From: an uncultured Clostridia bacterium
GTDB lineage: Bacteria > Bacillota > Clostridia > Christensenellales > Aristaeellaceae
Direction: 5' to 3'
NCBI GenBank assembly: GCA_946626395.1
Contig: CAMOUF010000171.1
Coordinates: 1-5,989, forward strand
DNA length: 5,989 nucleotides
The notes under the pieces are model-generated. The model was not told the origin of the DNA. It searched no databases and worked only from the letters and a program-made list of their open reading frames with translations. The translations under genes and the position numbers were made by a program. Positions 1 through 5,989 of the stretch are shown here, in pieces. Numbering within the stretch: the first letter of the stretch is position 1; each line of letters starts with the position of its first letter.

Positions 1-1
1 C

Positions 2-985
2 ACCCTGGAGCAATACTGCGAAGAAGTAAATAAGGAGCGCCGGGAGCTGGATTCTGATATCAAGCTGTGGGTGTCCGTGGGGCATTACAGCGATATCGTG
101 AAGGGCGGCGATTGGGAAAAGGATTGGGTGCGGCAGGCCAAGGAGCTTTCCCTGGCAGGGGCCGACGCCCTGGAGCTGCATTTCAATACCCCCGGCGTGG
201 CCGTGGCCAAGGACCGGATCTTTGATTATTATGAGCTGGTGCGCCACTGCACCGCCATGATCCGTCAGGCCGCCCCCGCTTCCGTCAAGGTAATGGTCAA
301 GCTGGCGGTGGAGGGCTGCGATGTGCTCACGTCCATGCGCGCTGCCCAGTTCAGCGGCGCTGACGCGGTCGGGCCCACCGCCCGCTGGAAAGCCTTCTAT
401 ATGGATTTGGACTGGCGGCGCACCCAGCCCCGTCCCGGCTCGGGCTACGGCGGCACCCAGGCGAACCCGATCGTGTGCTATGCTGTGGCGGAAGGCAGAA
501 ATAACGGCATCACTCTGCCCATGTACGCGGGCGGCGGCGTATTCTCCTTTGACCAGGCCGCGCGGTTCATCATGGCGGGCAGCGACTGCGTGCAGCTGGG
601 GGCCCTTGCCTGCTCCGGCGGAACAATGGCCTGCAGGAAAGTGATCAGCGACCTGAACAAATGGATGGATCAGGCGGGCTATCCCGATATGGACAGCCTG
701 AAAGGGGATGCCCTGCAGCTGTTCAACATGCCGGGAGATTTTGCCAAAGCCCGTCAGAACGCCCTGGGAGACGCCTACCAGCAGTGCCAGGTGGACACGG
801 AAAAGTGCATCGGCTGCGGCCGCTGCGTGGACGTTTGCTGGCAGGAAGGCATTGAAATCGTTGATCGGAAAGCACGCAAAACGGACAAATGCATCGGCTG
901 CGGCTATTGCTTCCAGGTGTGCCCCACCAAGGCGCTGAACGTGGACGCCGGGGAAATCCTGGCGCGTCCCTTCCAGAAAAAATAA
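2..985 (+). CDS. PreA/PydA-like FMN and 4Fe-4S oxidoreductase, 5' end missing
   Basis: The frame is open from base 2 to the TAA at 983-985, giving 327 visible codons; the true start lies left of the window. The first part resembles the FMN-binding TIM barrel of the dihydropyrimidine/dihydroorotate dehydrogenase superfamily: a GADALEL strand (about 158-178), a VKVMVKL strand (about 286-306), YAGGGVFSF (524-550) and GSDCVQLGAL (578-607), which fit the FMN-phosphate region. A linker (NKWMDQAGY) typical of PreA-type proteins leads to a C-terminal ferredoxin domain with two CxxCxxCxxxC sets, cysteine codons at 806-838 and 890-922, for two [4Fe-4S] clusters. The second set ends in CP; the first ends in CW. 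The protein should be a cytoplasmic electron-transfer reductase. The segment after the GADALEL strand reads HFNTPGVAVAKD, not the NxSCPH loop holding the catalytic cysteine of true dihydropyrimidine dehydrogenases, so the substrate is uncertain and no gene symbol is given. It converges on the transporter operon and is probably unrelated to it. Confidence 0.82.
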   Translation, partial: TLEQYCEEVNKERRELDSDIKLWVSVGHYSDIVKGGDWEKDWVRQAKELSLAGADALELHFNTPGVAVAKDRIFDYYELVRHCTAMIRQAAPASVKVMVKLAVEGCDVLTSMRAAQFSGADAVGPTARWKAFYMDLDWRRTQPRPGSGYGGTQANPIVCYAVAEGRNNGITLPMYAGGGVFSFDQAARFIMAGSDCVQLGALACSGGTMACRKVISDLNKWMDQAGYPDMDSLKGDALQLFNMPGDFAKARQNALGDAYQQCQVDTEKCIGCGRCVDVCWQEGIEIVDRKARKTDKCIGCGYCFQVCPTKALNVDAGEILARPFQKK

Positions 986-1062
986 TATCCTTCCGCACGG
1001 TCTGTCCATGGGCTTCATTGTTCCTAAAGCCAGGCCATGATCGGATGAAAGACAAAATAAAT

Positions 1063-1109
1063 GGGCTCATACGCTTCGGATAAACATACGATCCGGCGCG
1101 TATGAGCCT
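1063..1109. terminator. Bidirectional intrinsic terminator between convergent genes
   Basis: Arms 1064-1074 (GGCTCATACGC) and 1098-1108 (GCGTATGAGCC) pair perfectly over 11 bp. After one T/C mismatch, the stem continues with six more pairs (1076-1081 with 1091-1096, one of them G-U), closing a 9-nt loop at 1082-1090. G1063 and T1109 can add a wobble pair. The plus-strand RNA runs on as UUUCAUUU after the stem. The minus-strand RNA runs on as CAUUUAUUUUG. Both tails are U-rich though interrupted, so the element can stop both transcripts. It lies 78 nt after the plus-strand stop and 121 nt after the minus-strand stop. The rest of the 986-1229 gap shows no convincing gene, and no promoter is expected between two converging genes. 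Confidence 0.75.
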
Positions 1110-1229
1110 TTCATTTGATATGGCCTGCTATTTCAGCTTTCCTTCCAATCCGGCGAAAGCCAGACCGTATCCTTCAAATTCCAGAACGAGGACATGGCCG
1201 CTTCTTGTGTTTGAATCAGGGGAAAAGCA

Positions 1230-3416
1230 TCAATCGTTGGTGCTCAGGCGCTGGCGCTCCACCAGCTCGGCGAAGATGCCCTTGCGGGCGATCAGGTCCT
1301 CATAGGTGCCGTCCTCGGCGATCTTGCCGCCGTCGATGACCAGGATGCGGTCGCAATGGCGGATGGTGGACAGGCGATGGGCGATAATGATGCGGGTGCA
1401 CTTCATTTTGTCCAGGGCCTCGGACACCTTTTTCTGGGTGATATTGTCCAGCGCGGAGGTGGCTTCGTCAAAGATCAGCACCTTGGGCCTGGGCGCGATG
1501 GCCCGGGCGATCATCAGGCGCTGGCGCTGGCCGCCGGAGATGGTGCCGCCCCCATCCTGGAGGATGGTGTTCATGCCCATGGGCATATCCCGGATGTCCT
1601 CGGCGATGCCCGCGATTTCCGCGGCGTCCCAGGCGTCCTGGAGCTTTAAGGTAGGCGCGGAAATGACGATGTTGTCGAAGATGGAGCCGGAGAACAGCCG
1701 TCCGTCCTGCATCACCGTGCCGATCTGGCGGCGCAGGGAGCGCACGTCCAGGGTCTGCAAATCCTTTTTATCGTAATAGATCACGCCCCGGGAGGGCTTT
1801 TCAAAGCCCAGCAGCAGCCGCACCAGGGTGGATTTTCCGCAGCCGCTTTTGCCCACGATGGCCACGTACTGCCGGGGAGGAATGGTCAGATTGAAATCGT
1901 CGAACAGGGGCTTGGCCTCCGGGTCATAGCCGAAGGTGACGTGGGCCAGTTCAATGCTGCCGGACAGCAGGGTAATGGTTTCCTTGGTGTCGGAGGTTTC
2001 CGGCTGGGCGGAAAGCAAAGGCTGGATCAGGGTGATGATGGGCTTGATGGAAGCGGCGGAGAGCGCCATGGAGGCCAGGGAGGAAAAGGCCGATGAAATG
2101 TAAGCGTAGGCTGAATTGAAGGCGTAATAATTCGCCACGGTGACCTGGCTTTTCACTGCGATCAAATACATGATGGCCGTGCCGGTCAGGGACACGCCGG
2201 TGGTGATCACCGTGGCCAGGCGGATCACGGCGGGGGGGTTAAAGGTCAGCTCCGCGCTTTTGGTGTACAGCTGGGACCACTTAAAGAAGGCCCGGTTCTC
2301 AGCGCCGCTCAGGCGGATTTTCTGAATGCCCTTGATCAGGGAAAACACCAGGCCCCGCTCCTTGGCGGTATGCACCATCTTTTCTTTGTCGATGCGCATC
2401 TGCACCGCTGCGGACAGCATGCTCACGGCCAGGGTCACCAGCGTCACGATCAGGCTGGGCCATACCAGGCTGGGGGCAAAGGCGAAGATCTGGGTCAGAT
2501 ACACCAGGGAGAATACGCCGGTGACGGCGGTGGAAAACAGGGAATCCACGATGGTGGAGCACAGGGAATCCATATAGCTGATGTACTGGTTCAGTTCGCC
2601 CGCGGAATAATCCTTGAAAAAGGTCGCGGGCAAGGACAGCAGCCGCATCATGGTAGCGGCGCTGACGTTGATATTCAGCTTATACCGGATGCGGGCCAGC
2701 AGCAGGGAGCGAATGATGGACAAAAGCACGCTGCCGATGGTGGCAAACAGCAGGAAGGACATGACCGCGGCCAGCAGCTGCATGCTGCCGGTGTCCACCA
2801 CGGTGCCCATCAAAACCCGATTGAGCCGGGGCGTGAGCATGCCCACCAGCACGATTGCCAGGGAGGCGATGCCGAAGCTGACCAGATCCCGCATGGTCAG
2901 GCAGCTCATCATATACCTGATCAGGTCCCTGAGCTTCAGCTCCCGCATGGGAAGCGGGCGGTAAAAGCACAGGGCTTCGCTGCTGATCCGCTTTTCTTCT
3001 TTGGCATTTACCCCTATTTTTTTTCCCGTGCGGGGGTCCACATATTCATAGCCCCCCATGTCCGAGGGCAGCACGGCGATGACCGTGCCCTCTTCCTTGA
3101 GGGAGGTGATCATGGGCCCCATGGCGTCCTGGTGCCAGCCCTTGGTCAGGATGATTTCCCGATACAGGATGCCGGTGGAGGAAAGCAGGAAATCCAGCCT
3201 GTCCTCCAGCCCCTTGATGGTGGGGGGCACCTCCCGCTCCTTGATGCCAAAATGCTGGAGCAGGCCCGACACCGCGTCGCTCACATCGGCCTGATCCTTG
3301 AAGGAGGAGGTGATTTTCCGCCCGGTAATGGAGCGGGCGATGTTTTCAAAGGAGTCGCTGAGCAGTTCCCGTTCGTGTTTTTTTCGGAATTCGATTTGTT
3401 CGTCAAACCAACCCAC
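1230..3416 (-). CDS. NHLM-type RiPP/bacteriocin exporter, second ABC subunit (membrane + ATPase)
   Basis: This 728-aa protein is a type I exporter half-transporter, with a transmembrane domain fused to an ATPase in one chain. Residues 1-156 form a soluble N-terminal domain with no cysteine before position 150. It ends in GGYEYVDPRTGKK (121-133) and CFYRPLP (150-156), which resembles a decayed C39 peptidase fold. Six likely membrane segments follow at about 178-198, 214-241, 289-314, 317-338, 400-421 and 434-454, with a cytoplasmic-loop motif SGAEN (370-374) shared with its neighbour. The ATPase has Walker A GKSGCGKST (522-530), Q-loop Q570, signature ISGGQ (626-630, I instead of the usual L), Walker B with catalytic E651, D-loop SALD and switch H680, so it should be active. 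The start is GTG, 14 nt after the stop of the upstream peptidase-ABC gene. The pairing with that gene and a HlyD-like gene fits the NHLM export module (second ABC family). It probably forms the channel with the upstream subunit, but could also act as a homodimer. It is the last gene of the operon. Confidence 0.88.
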   Translation of the reverse strand: MGWFDEQIEFRKKHERELLSDSFENIARSITGRKITSSFKDQADVSDAVSGLLQHFGIKEREVPPTIKGLEDRLDFLLSSTGILYREIILTKGWHQDAMGPMITSLKEEGTVIAVLPSDMGGYEYVDPRTGKKIGVNAKEEKRISSEALCFYRPLPMRELKLRDLIRYMMSCLTMRDLVSFGIASLAIVLVGMLTPRLNRVLMGTVVDTGSMQLLAAVMSFLLFATIGSVLLSIIRSLLLARIRYKLNINVSAATMMRLLSLPATFFKDYSAGELNQYISYMDSLCSTIVDSLFSTAVTGVFSLVYLTQIFAFAPSLVWPSLIVTLVTLAVSMLSAAVQMRIDKEKMVHTAKERGLVFSLIKGIQKIRLSGAENRAFFKWSQLYTKSAELTFNPPAVIRLATVITTGVSLTGTAIMYLIAVKSQVTVANYYAFNSAYAYISSAFSSLASMALSAASIKPIITLIQPLLSAQPETSDTKETITLLSGSIELAHVTFGYDPEAKPLFDDFNLTIPPRQYVAIVGKSGCGKSTLVRLLLGFEKPSRGVIYYDKKDLQTLDVRSLRRQIGTVMQDGRLFSGSIFDNIVISAPTLKLQDAWDAAEIAGIAEDIRDMPMGMNTILQDGGGTISGGQRQRLMIARAIAPRPKVLIFDEATSALDNITQKKVSEALDKMKCTRIIIAHRLSTIRHCDRILVIDGGKIAEDGTYEDLIARKGIFAELVERQRLSTND

Positions 3417-3425
3417 TTTTTTTCG

Positions 3426-3432
3426 CCCCCTT
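3426..3432 (-). promoter_or_regulatory. Ribosome binding site of the second ABC gene, overlapping the upstream stop
   Basis: On the minus strand the TAA stop of the upstream gene (3433-3431) runs directly into GGGGG, giving AAGGGGG as a Shine-Dalgarno-like site. It is followed by a 9-nt A-rich spacer and the GTG at 3416. The overlap with the stop codon suggests translational coupling, and the spacing supports this GTG as the start. Confidence 0.65.
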
Positions 3433-5608
3433 ACTCGTTGCTGACCAGACTGGTGTACATGCCGCCCAGCGCGAACAGCTCCTCATGGGTGCCGCGCTCC
3501 ACGATGCGGCCCTTGTCCAGCACGATGATCTCATCGCAGCTTCGGATGGTGGACAGGCGGTGGGCGATGATGATGCAGGTGATGCCCCGGTCGTTGATGG
3601 AGCGGATCACCTCATGCTCCGTCCGGGCGTCCAGGGCGGAGGTGGCTTCGTCCATAATGCAGATGGTGGGGTCCTGGGAAAGGGCCCGGGCAATTTCCAG
3701 CCGCTGGCGCTGGCCGCCGGACAAATCCCGGCCGCCGTCCAGCAGCTTGTGGGAAAAGCCGCCGTCGCGGGTGACGATGTCGTCGTAAATGCCAGCGTCC
3801 CGGGCCGCCAGGGTCACTTCAAAATCTTCGATGGAATCGTCCCACATTTTGATGTTTTCGGAAACCGTGTCCTCAAACAGGGTAATATCCTGGTCAATGA
3901 CGCTGACGGAACCGATGAACACGTCCCGGTCAATGTCTTCGATGGGCACGCCGTCAAAGGTGATGGACCCGCTCCAGGGCCGGTACAGCCCGGAAATCAG
4001 CTTGGCCAGGGTGGATTTTCCGCAGCCCGTGCGGCCCACGAAGGCGATCTTCTGGCCGGGCTTTACCGACATGGAAAAATCCGTGATCAATGGCTTGCCC
4101 AGGCGGGAATAGCCAAAGGTAATATTTTTGAGCTCAATGGCGCCGGACAGCTTCTGGTATTCTTCCTTCTTTTCCCGGGGAGAAAAGGCGGGGTCCTCCT
4201 GATAGCTCATCACGTCGTCCACCCGCTCCATCTGGGTGATCATTTCCTGCATGGATTGCCCGGCGGAAATCAGGGAAGAGGCAGGGGCCATAAAAGAGGA
4301 AAGGAAGCTCTGGAAGGCCATCACCATGCCCTCGGTGAAATGGCCCTGCACCACCAGCATCACGCTGATGCCCAGCACTGCCAAATTCGCCACCGCCGTG
4401 ATGGCGGAGGGCAGGGTGCCCAGAAACAGATTCAGCCGCGTATACTGCACCGACTGGCTGTTCACACTGGCCTGATACCCGGCCCAGCGGCCAAAGAAGC
4501 CGTTTTCCGCGCCGCTGGATTTGATGGTTTCGATCATGCTGATGCCGGACATGGTGGCGGAGGAGAGCTTGGCGGCGTCGCGCTGCTGCACCCGGGTAAT
4601 GTTGACCCGCCTGGCCGTCACAAGGGAGGAAACAGCCAGGTTCAGCAGAATGGCCCCCACTCCGATCAGGGACAGCAGCGGGCTGTAATGGATCATGACC
4701 GCCAGATAGAAAACCATCATGGCCGCCTGAATGGCCAGCGGCGCGAAGGTGCGCACCAGGGTATTGGCGATGGTGGCGTTGGTGGCCTGGCGATCCGCAA
4801 TATCAGCGGACAGCCGCTGGGTAAAAAACTGCATGGGCAGGCGCAGCACCTTCCAAAGATAGGAGGCGCTGCCATAGGAGGCCATTTTTCCCTGGATGCG
4901 CAGGGAATAAACGGCGGAAATCCATCCCACCACCACGCTGAGCACGATCACAACGCAAAACAGCGCCATGAAGGCTGTCAGCCATTCGGGGTTGCGGCCG
5001 GAAAGCAGCCGGTCCAGGAAGGTACGGGAAAAGGTGGGGCTGATAATGCCGATCAGAGAAGAAATGGTGGTGGTGAGCACCATAAAGGCCACCGCCGTGC
5101 CGGAGCCCTTGAGCCGCTCTTTGGCATAGGAAAACACGGATTTGGGCTTGCCGGAGGGAACAAATTCCTCCGTGGGCTCAAAGGTGATGCAGACGCCGGT
5201 GAACTCCCGGTCAAATTCCTCCCAGTCCACCGTGACCCGACCCCGGGCGGGATCGTTGATCACCGCGCTTTTGCCCTTGAAGCCGCACAGCACCACGAAA
5301 TGATTAAAGCCCCAATGGATAATGCTGGGAAAGGGGCCCTCCTCCAGCAGATCCTCCGGCTCCACCCGCCAGGCGTTGGACTTCATGCCGTAGCTGCGGG
5401 CGGCGATCATGATGTTCTTGGCGTTGGCGCCGGCCATGGATACGCCGCAGTCCGTGCGGGCCTGCTCCAGAGGAATCCATTTTTTGTAATAGTGCATGAT
5501 CATGGTCAGCGACGCCGCGCCGCATTCCAGCGCTTCCATCTGCATAACCACCGGCACCTTCACCACGCCCTTCTCAATGGGCTTGGGCACTTGGGATTTG
5601 CCAAACAC
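3431..5608 (-). CDS. NHLM-type RiPP/bacteriocin exporter, C39 peptidase-ABC subunit
   Basis: This 725-aa protein is a peptidase-containing ABC transporter that should cut a leader peptide after a double-glycine-type site in the cytosol and export the core peptide. Residues 15-145 form a C39 cysteine protease: oxyanion Q23, nucleophile C29 (in MEALECGAASL), H103 (in NHFVVLCG) and D119 (in INDP). All are present, so it looks active. Likely membrane segments are at about 172-193, 210-234, 288-308, 311-331, 396-420 and 427-448. The ATPase carries Walker A GRTGCGKST (525-533), Q-loop Q573, signature LSGGQ (629-633), Walker B with catalytic E654, D-loop SALD and switch H683. The length and domain order are normal for this family. 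The start is GTG, 15 nt after the stop of the HlyD-like gene and just before the second ABC gene. This trio is what points to an NHLM-type system rather than a lone lantibiotic-type exporter. The cargo peptide is not in the window. Function as a peptidase-exporter is nearly certain; the NHLM label is from family knowledge and was not searched. Confidence 0.92.
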   Translation of the reverse strand: MFGKSQVPKPIEKGVVKVPVVMQMEALECGAASLTMIMHYYKKWIPLEQARTDCGVSMAGANAKNIMIAARSYGMKSNAWRVEPEDLLEEGPFPSIIHWGFNHFVVLCGFKGKSAVINDPARGRVTVDWEEFDREFTGVCITFEPTEEFVPSGKPKSVFSYAKERLKGSGTAVAFMVLTTTISSLIGIISPTFSRTFLDRLLSGRNPEWLTAFMALFCVVIVLSVVVGWISAVYSLRIQGKMASYGSASYLWKVLRLPMQFFTQRLSADIADRQATNATIANTLVRTFAPLAIQAAMMVFYLAVMIHYSPLLSLIGVGAILLNLAVSSLVTARRVNITRVQQRDAAKLSSATMSGISMIETIKSSGAENGFFGRWAGYQASVNSQSVQYTRLNLFLGTLPSAITAVANLAVLGISVMLVVQGHFTEGMVMAFQSFLSSFMAPASSLISAGQSMQEMITQMERVDDVMSYQEDPAFSPREKKEEYQKLSGAIELKNITFGYSRLGKPLITDFSMSVKPGQKIAFVGRTGCGKSTLAKLISGLYRPWSGSITFDGVPIEDIDRDVFIGSVSVIDQDITLFEDTVSENIKMWDDSIEDFEVTLAARDAGIYDDIVTRDGGFSHKLLDGGRDLSGGQRQRLEIARALSQDPTICIMDEATSALDARTEHEVIRSINDRGITCIIIAHRLSTIRSCDEIIVLDKGRIVERGTHEELFALGGMYTSLVSNE

Positions 5609-5617
5609 GCTCCTTCA

Positions 5618-5625
5618 CCCCCCTC
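5618..5625 (-). promoter_or_regulatory. Ribosome binding site of the peptidase-ABC gene
   Basis: On the minus strand the TGA stop of the HlyD-like gene (5626-5624) runs into six Gs, giving GAGGGGGG, 9 nt before the GTG at 5608. This matches the layout in front of the next gene. A better-looking AAGGAG (5615-5610) sits only 1 nt from the GTG, too close for a normal site. The next in-frame GTG, at codon 7, would be 19 nt from it, too far. The G-run site and the GTG at 5608 are therefore preferred. Confidence 0.55.
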
Positions 5626-5989
5626 ACTGCAGCAGAAGGGAAATGGGCCGCAGGTCCTCGATGACCACCTGGCCGGTGTAACAGCCCGCCGGCAAATCAA
5701 TGATCACAGGCACTTCAAATACCACATCGCCGATGTTCAGCTTTCCGGCCAGCACCACCCGGGGAGAGGTGGCCTCGCTGATGACCGTTATATCGAGGTC
5801 GGTATCCGTGCGCAGGGGAAAATCTGCTCCATCCACGGACACCACGCCCTGGTCCAGGGCCTGGTTGATTGCGGTATAGGGCACATAAACCACGCTCTTT
5901 TCCTCGCTGACGGATACGGCGACCTGGGCAGTGGTGCAGATATGGCCGAAAATGCCCCACAGGATGCCGCCAACCAAAATGGCGATCAC
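5624..5989 (-). CDS. HlyD-like secretion protein of the NHLM export module, N-terminus beyond the window
   Basis: The visible 121 codons end in TGA at 5626-5624 and stay open to the right edge. The first visible codon is GTG, but it sits exactly at the edge and cannot be taken as the start. Residues 1-17 (VIAILVGGILWGIFGHI) form a membrane segment of the kind found near the N-terminus of HlyD-family adaptors. The next 100 or so residues are rich in beta strands. They finish with GDVVFEVPVIIDLP (87-100) and VVIEDLRPISLLLQ (108-121), similar to the barrel and C-terminal tail of bacterial membrane fusion proteins. The protein should be anchored in the membrane with its C-terminal domain outside, helping the two ABC proteins encoded directly after it. 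Only about 105 residues follow the membrane segment, and no lipoyl pair or coiled-coil hairpin is visible, so this would be a reduced adaptor. The assignment rests mainly on the membrane segment, the tail and the gene order. An unrelated small membrane protein is possible. Confidence 0.6.
   Translation of the reverse strand: MIAILVGGILWGIFGHICTTAQVAVSVSEEKSVVYVPYTAINQALDQGVVSVDGADFPLRTDTDLDITVISEATSPRVVLAGKLNIGDVVFEVPVIIDLPAGCYTGQVVIEDLRPISLLLQ

Noticed and set aside
1007..1039. A second possible hairpin just after the oxidoreductase stop (CATGG with CCATG, GCTT with AAGC)
   Set aside because: The pairing needs a 4-nt bulge and no T-run follows, so it is much weaker than the 1064-1108 stem.
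1135..1195. A 20-codon minus-strand frame starting at an ATG (MSSFWNLKDTVWLSPDWKES)
   Set aside because: It has only a weak purine stretch upstream and no recognisable leader, double-glycine site or core-like composition, so it is not supported as a RiPP precursor.
2370..3788. A 472-codon open frame on the plus strand, antisense to both ABC genes
   Set aside because: It lies opposite well-supported transporter domains and crosses their junction. Its translation is rich in His, Gln and Gly and resembles no known family; it is a by-product of GC-rich coding DNA.
1823..4027. A 22-base identical tract in the two ABC genes (1823-1844 and 4006-4027)
   Set aside because: Both copies encode the same Walker A residues (CGKSTL), so shared protein motif and codon preference explain it; it is not evidence of a mobile repeat.
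5930..5989. The cysteine after the membrane segment of the HlyD-like protein as a lipoprotein site
   Set aside because: The residues before it (FGHIC) do not fit a lipobox, which wants a small residue such as Gly, Ala or Ser directly before the cysteine.
1..5989. tRNA, rRNA, CRISPR, insertion sequence or attachment site
   Set aside because: Apart from the 244-nt convergent gap, the window is almost fully coding. No repeat array, transposase or RNA gene signature was seen by eye.

Overview
The window is about 60% GC by eye and has dense genes, GTG starts and G-run ribosome binding sites. Together with the gene families this suggests a Bacillota/Clostridia-type anaerobe, perhaps a gut Oscillospirales or Lachnospiraceae relative. 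That placement is an inference from style and gene content, as there is no taxonomic marker here.

Layout. Bases 2-985 (+) hold the 3' part of a gene for an FMN/Fe-S oxidoreductase related to the PreA/PydA (dihydropyrimidine dehydrogenase) branch of the dihydroorotate dehydrogenase fold, ending in a two-cluster ferredoxin domain. Bases 986-1229 are a convergent intergenic gap with a strong inverted repeat (1064-1108) that looks like a bidirectional terminator. The rest of the window (1230-5989) is one minus-strand operon, read right to left: the C-terminal part of a small HlyD-like membrane protein (5624 to the right edge), a C39 peptidase-ABC transporter (3431-5608), and a second ABC transporter without a working peptidase (1230-3416). 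The gaps are 15 and 14 nt.

How the genes work together. The trio matches the export module of the NHLM (nitrile hydratase leader microcin) type of RiPP/bacteriocin system: a peptidase/ATP-binding ABC protein, a second ABC protein, and a HlyD-family secretion protein. The expected job is to recognise a leader peptide ending in a double-glycine-type site, cut it off with the C39 domain, and export the core peptide. No precursor peptide and no modifying enzyme lies in the window. If present, they should be beyond the right edge, upstream in the operon, since the operon ends at the terminator on the left. The operon promoter is also outside.

The most notable points are: a cysteine-free, peptidase-like N-terminal domain on the second transporter; a secretion protein with only about 105 residues after its membrane segment, too short for the usual coiled-coil hairpin; intact ATPase motifs in both transporters; and loss of the usual catalytic cysteine loop in the oxidoreductase.
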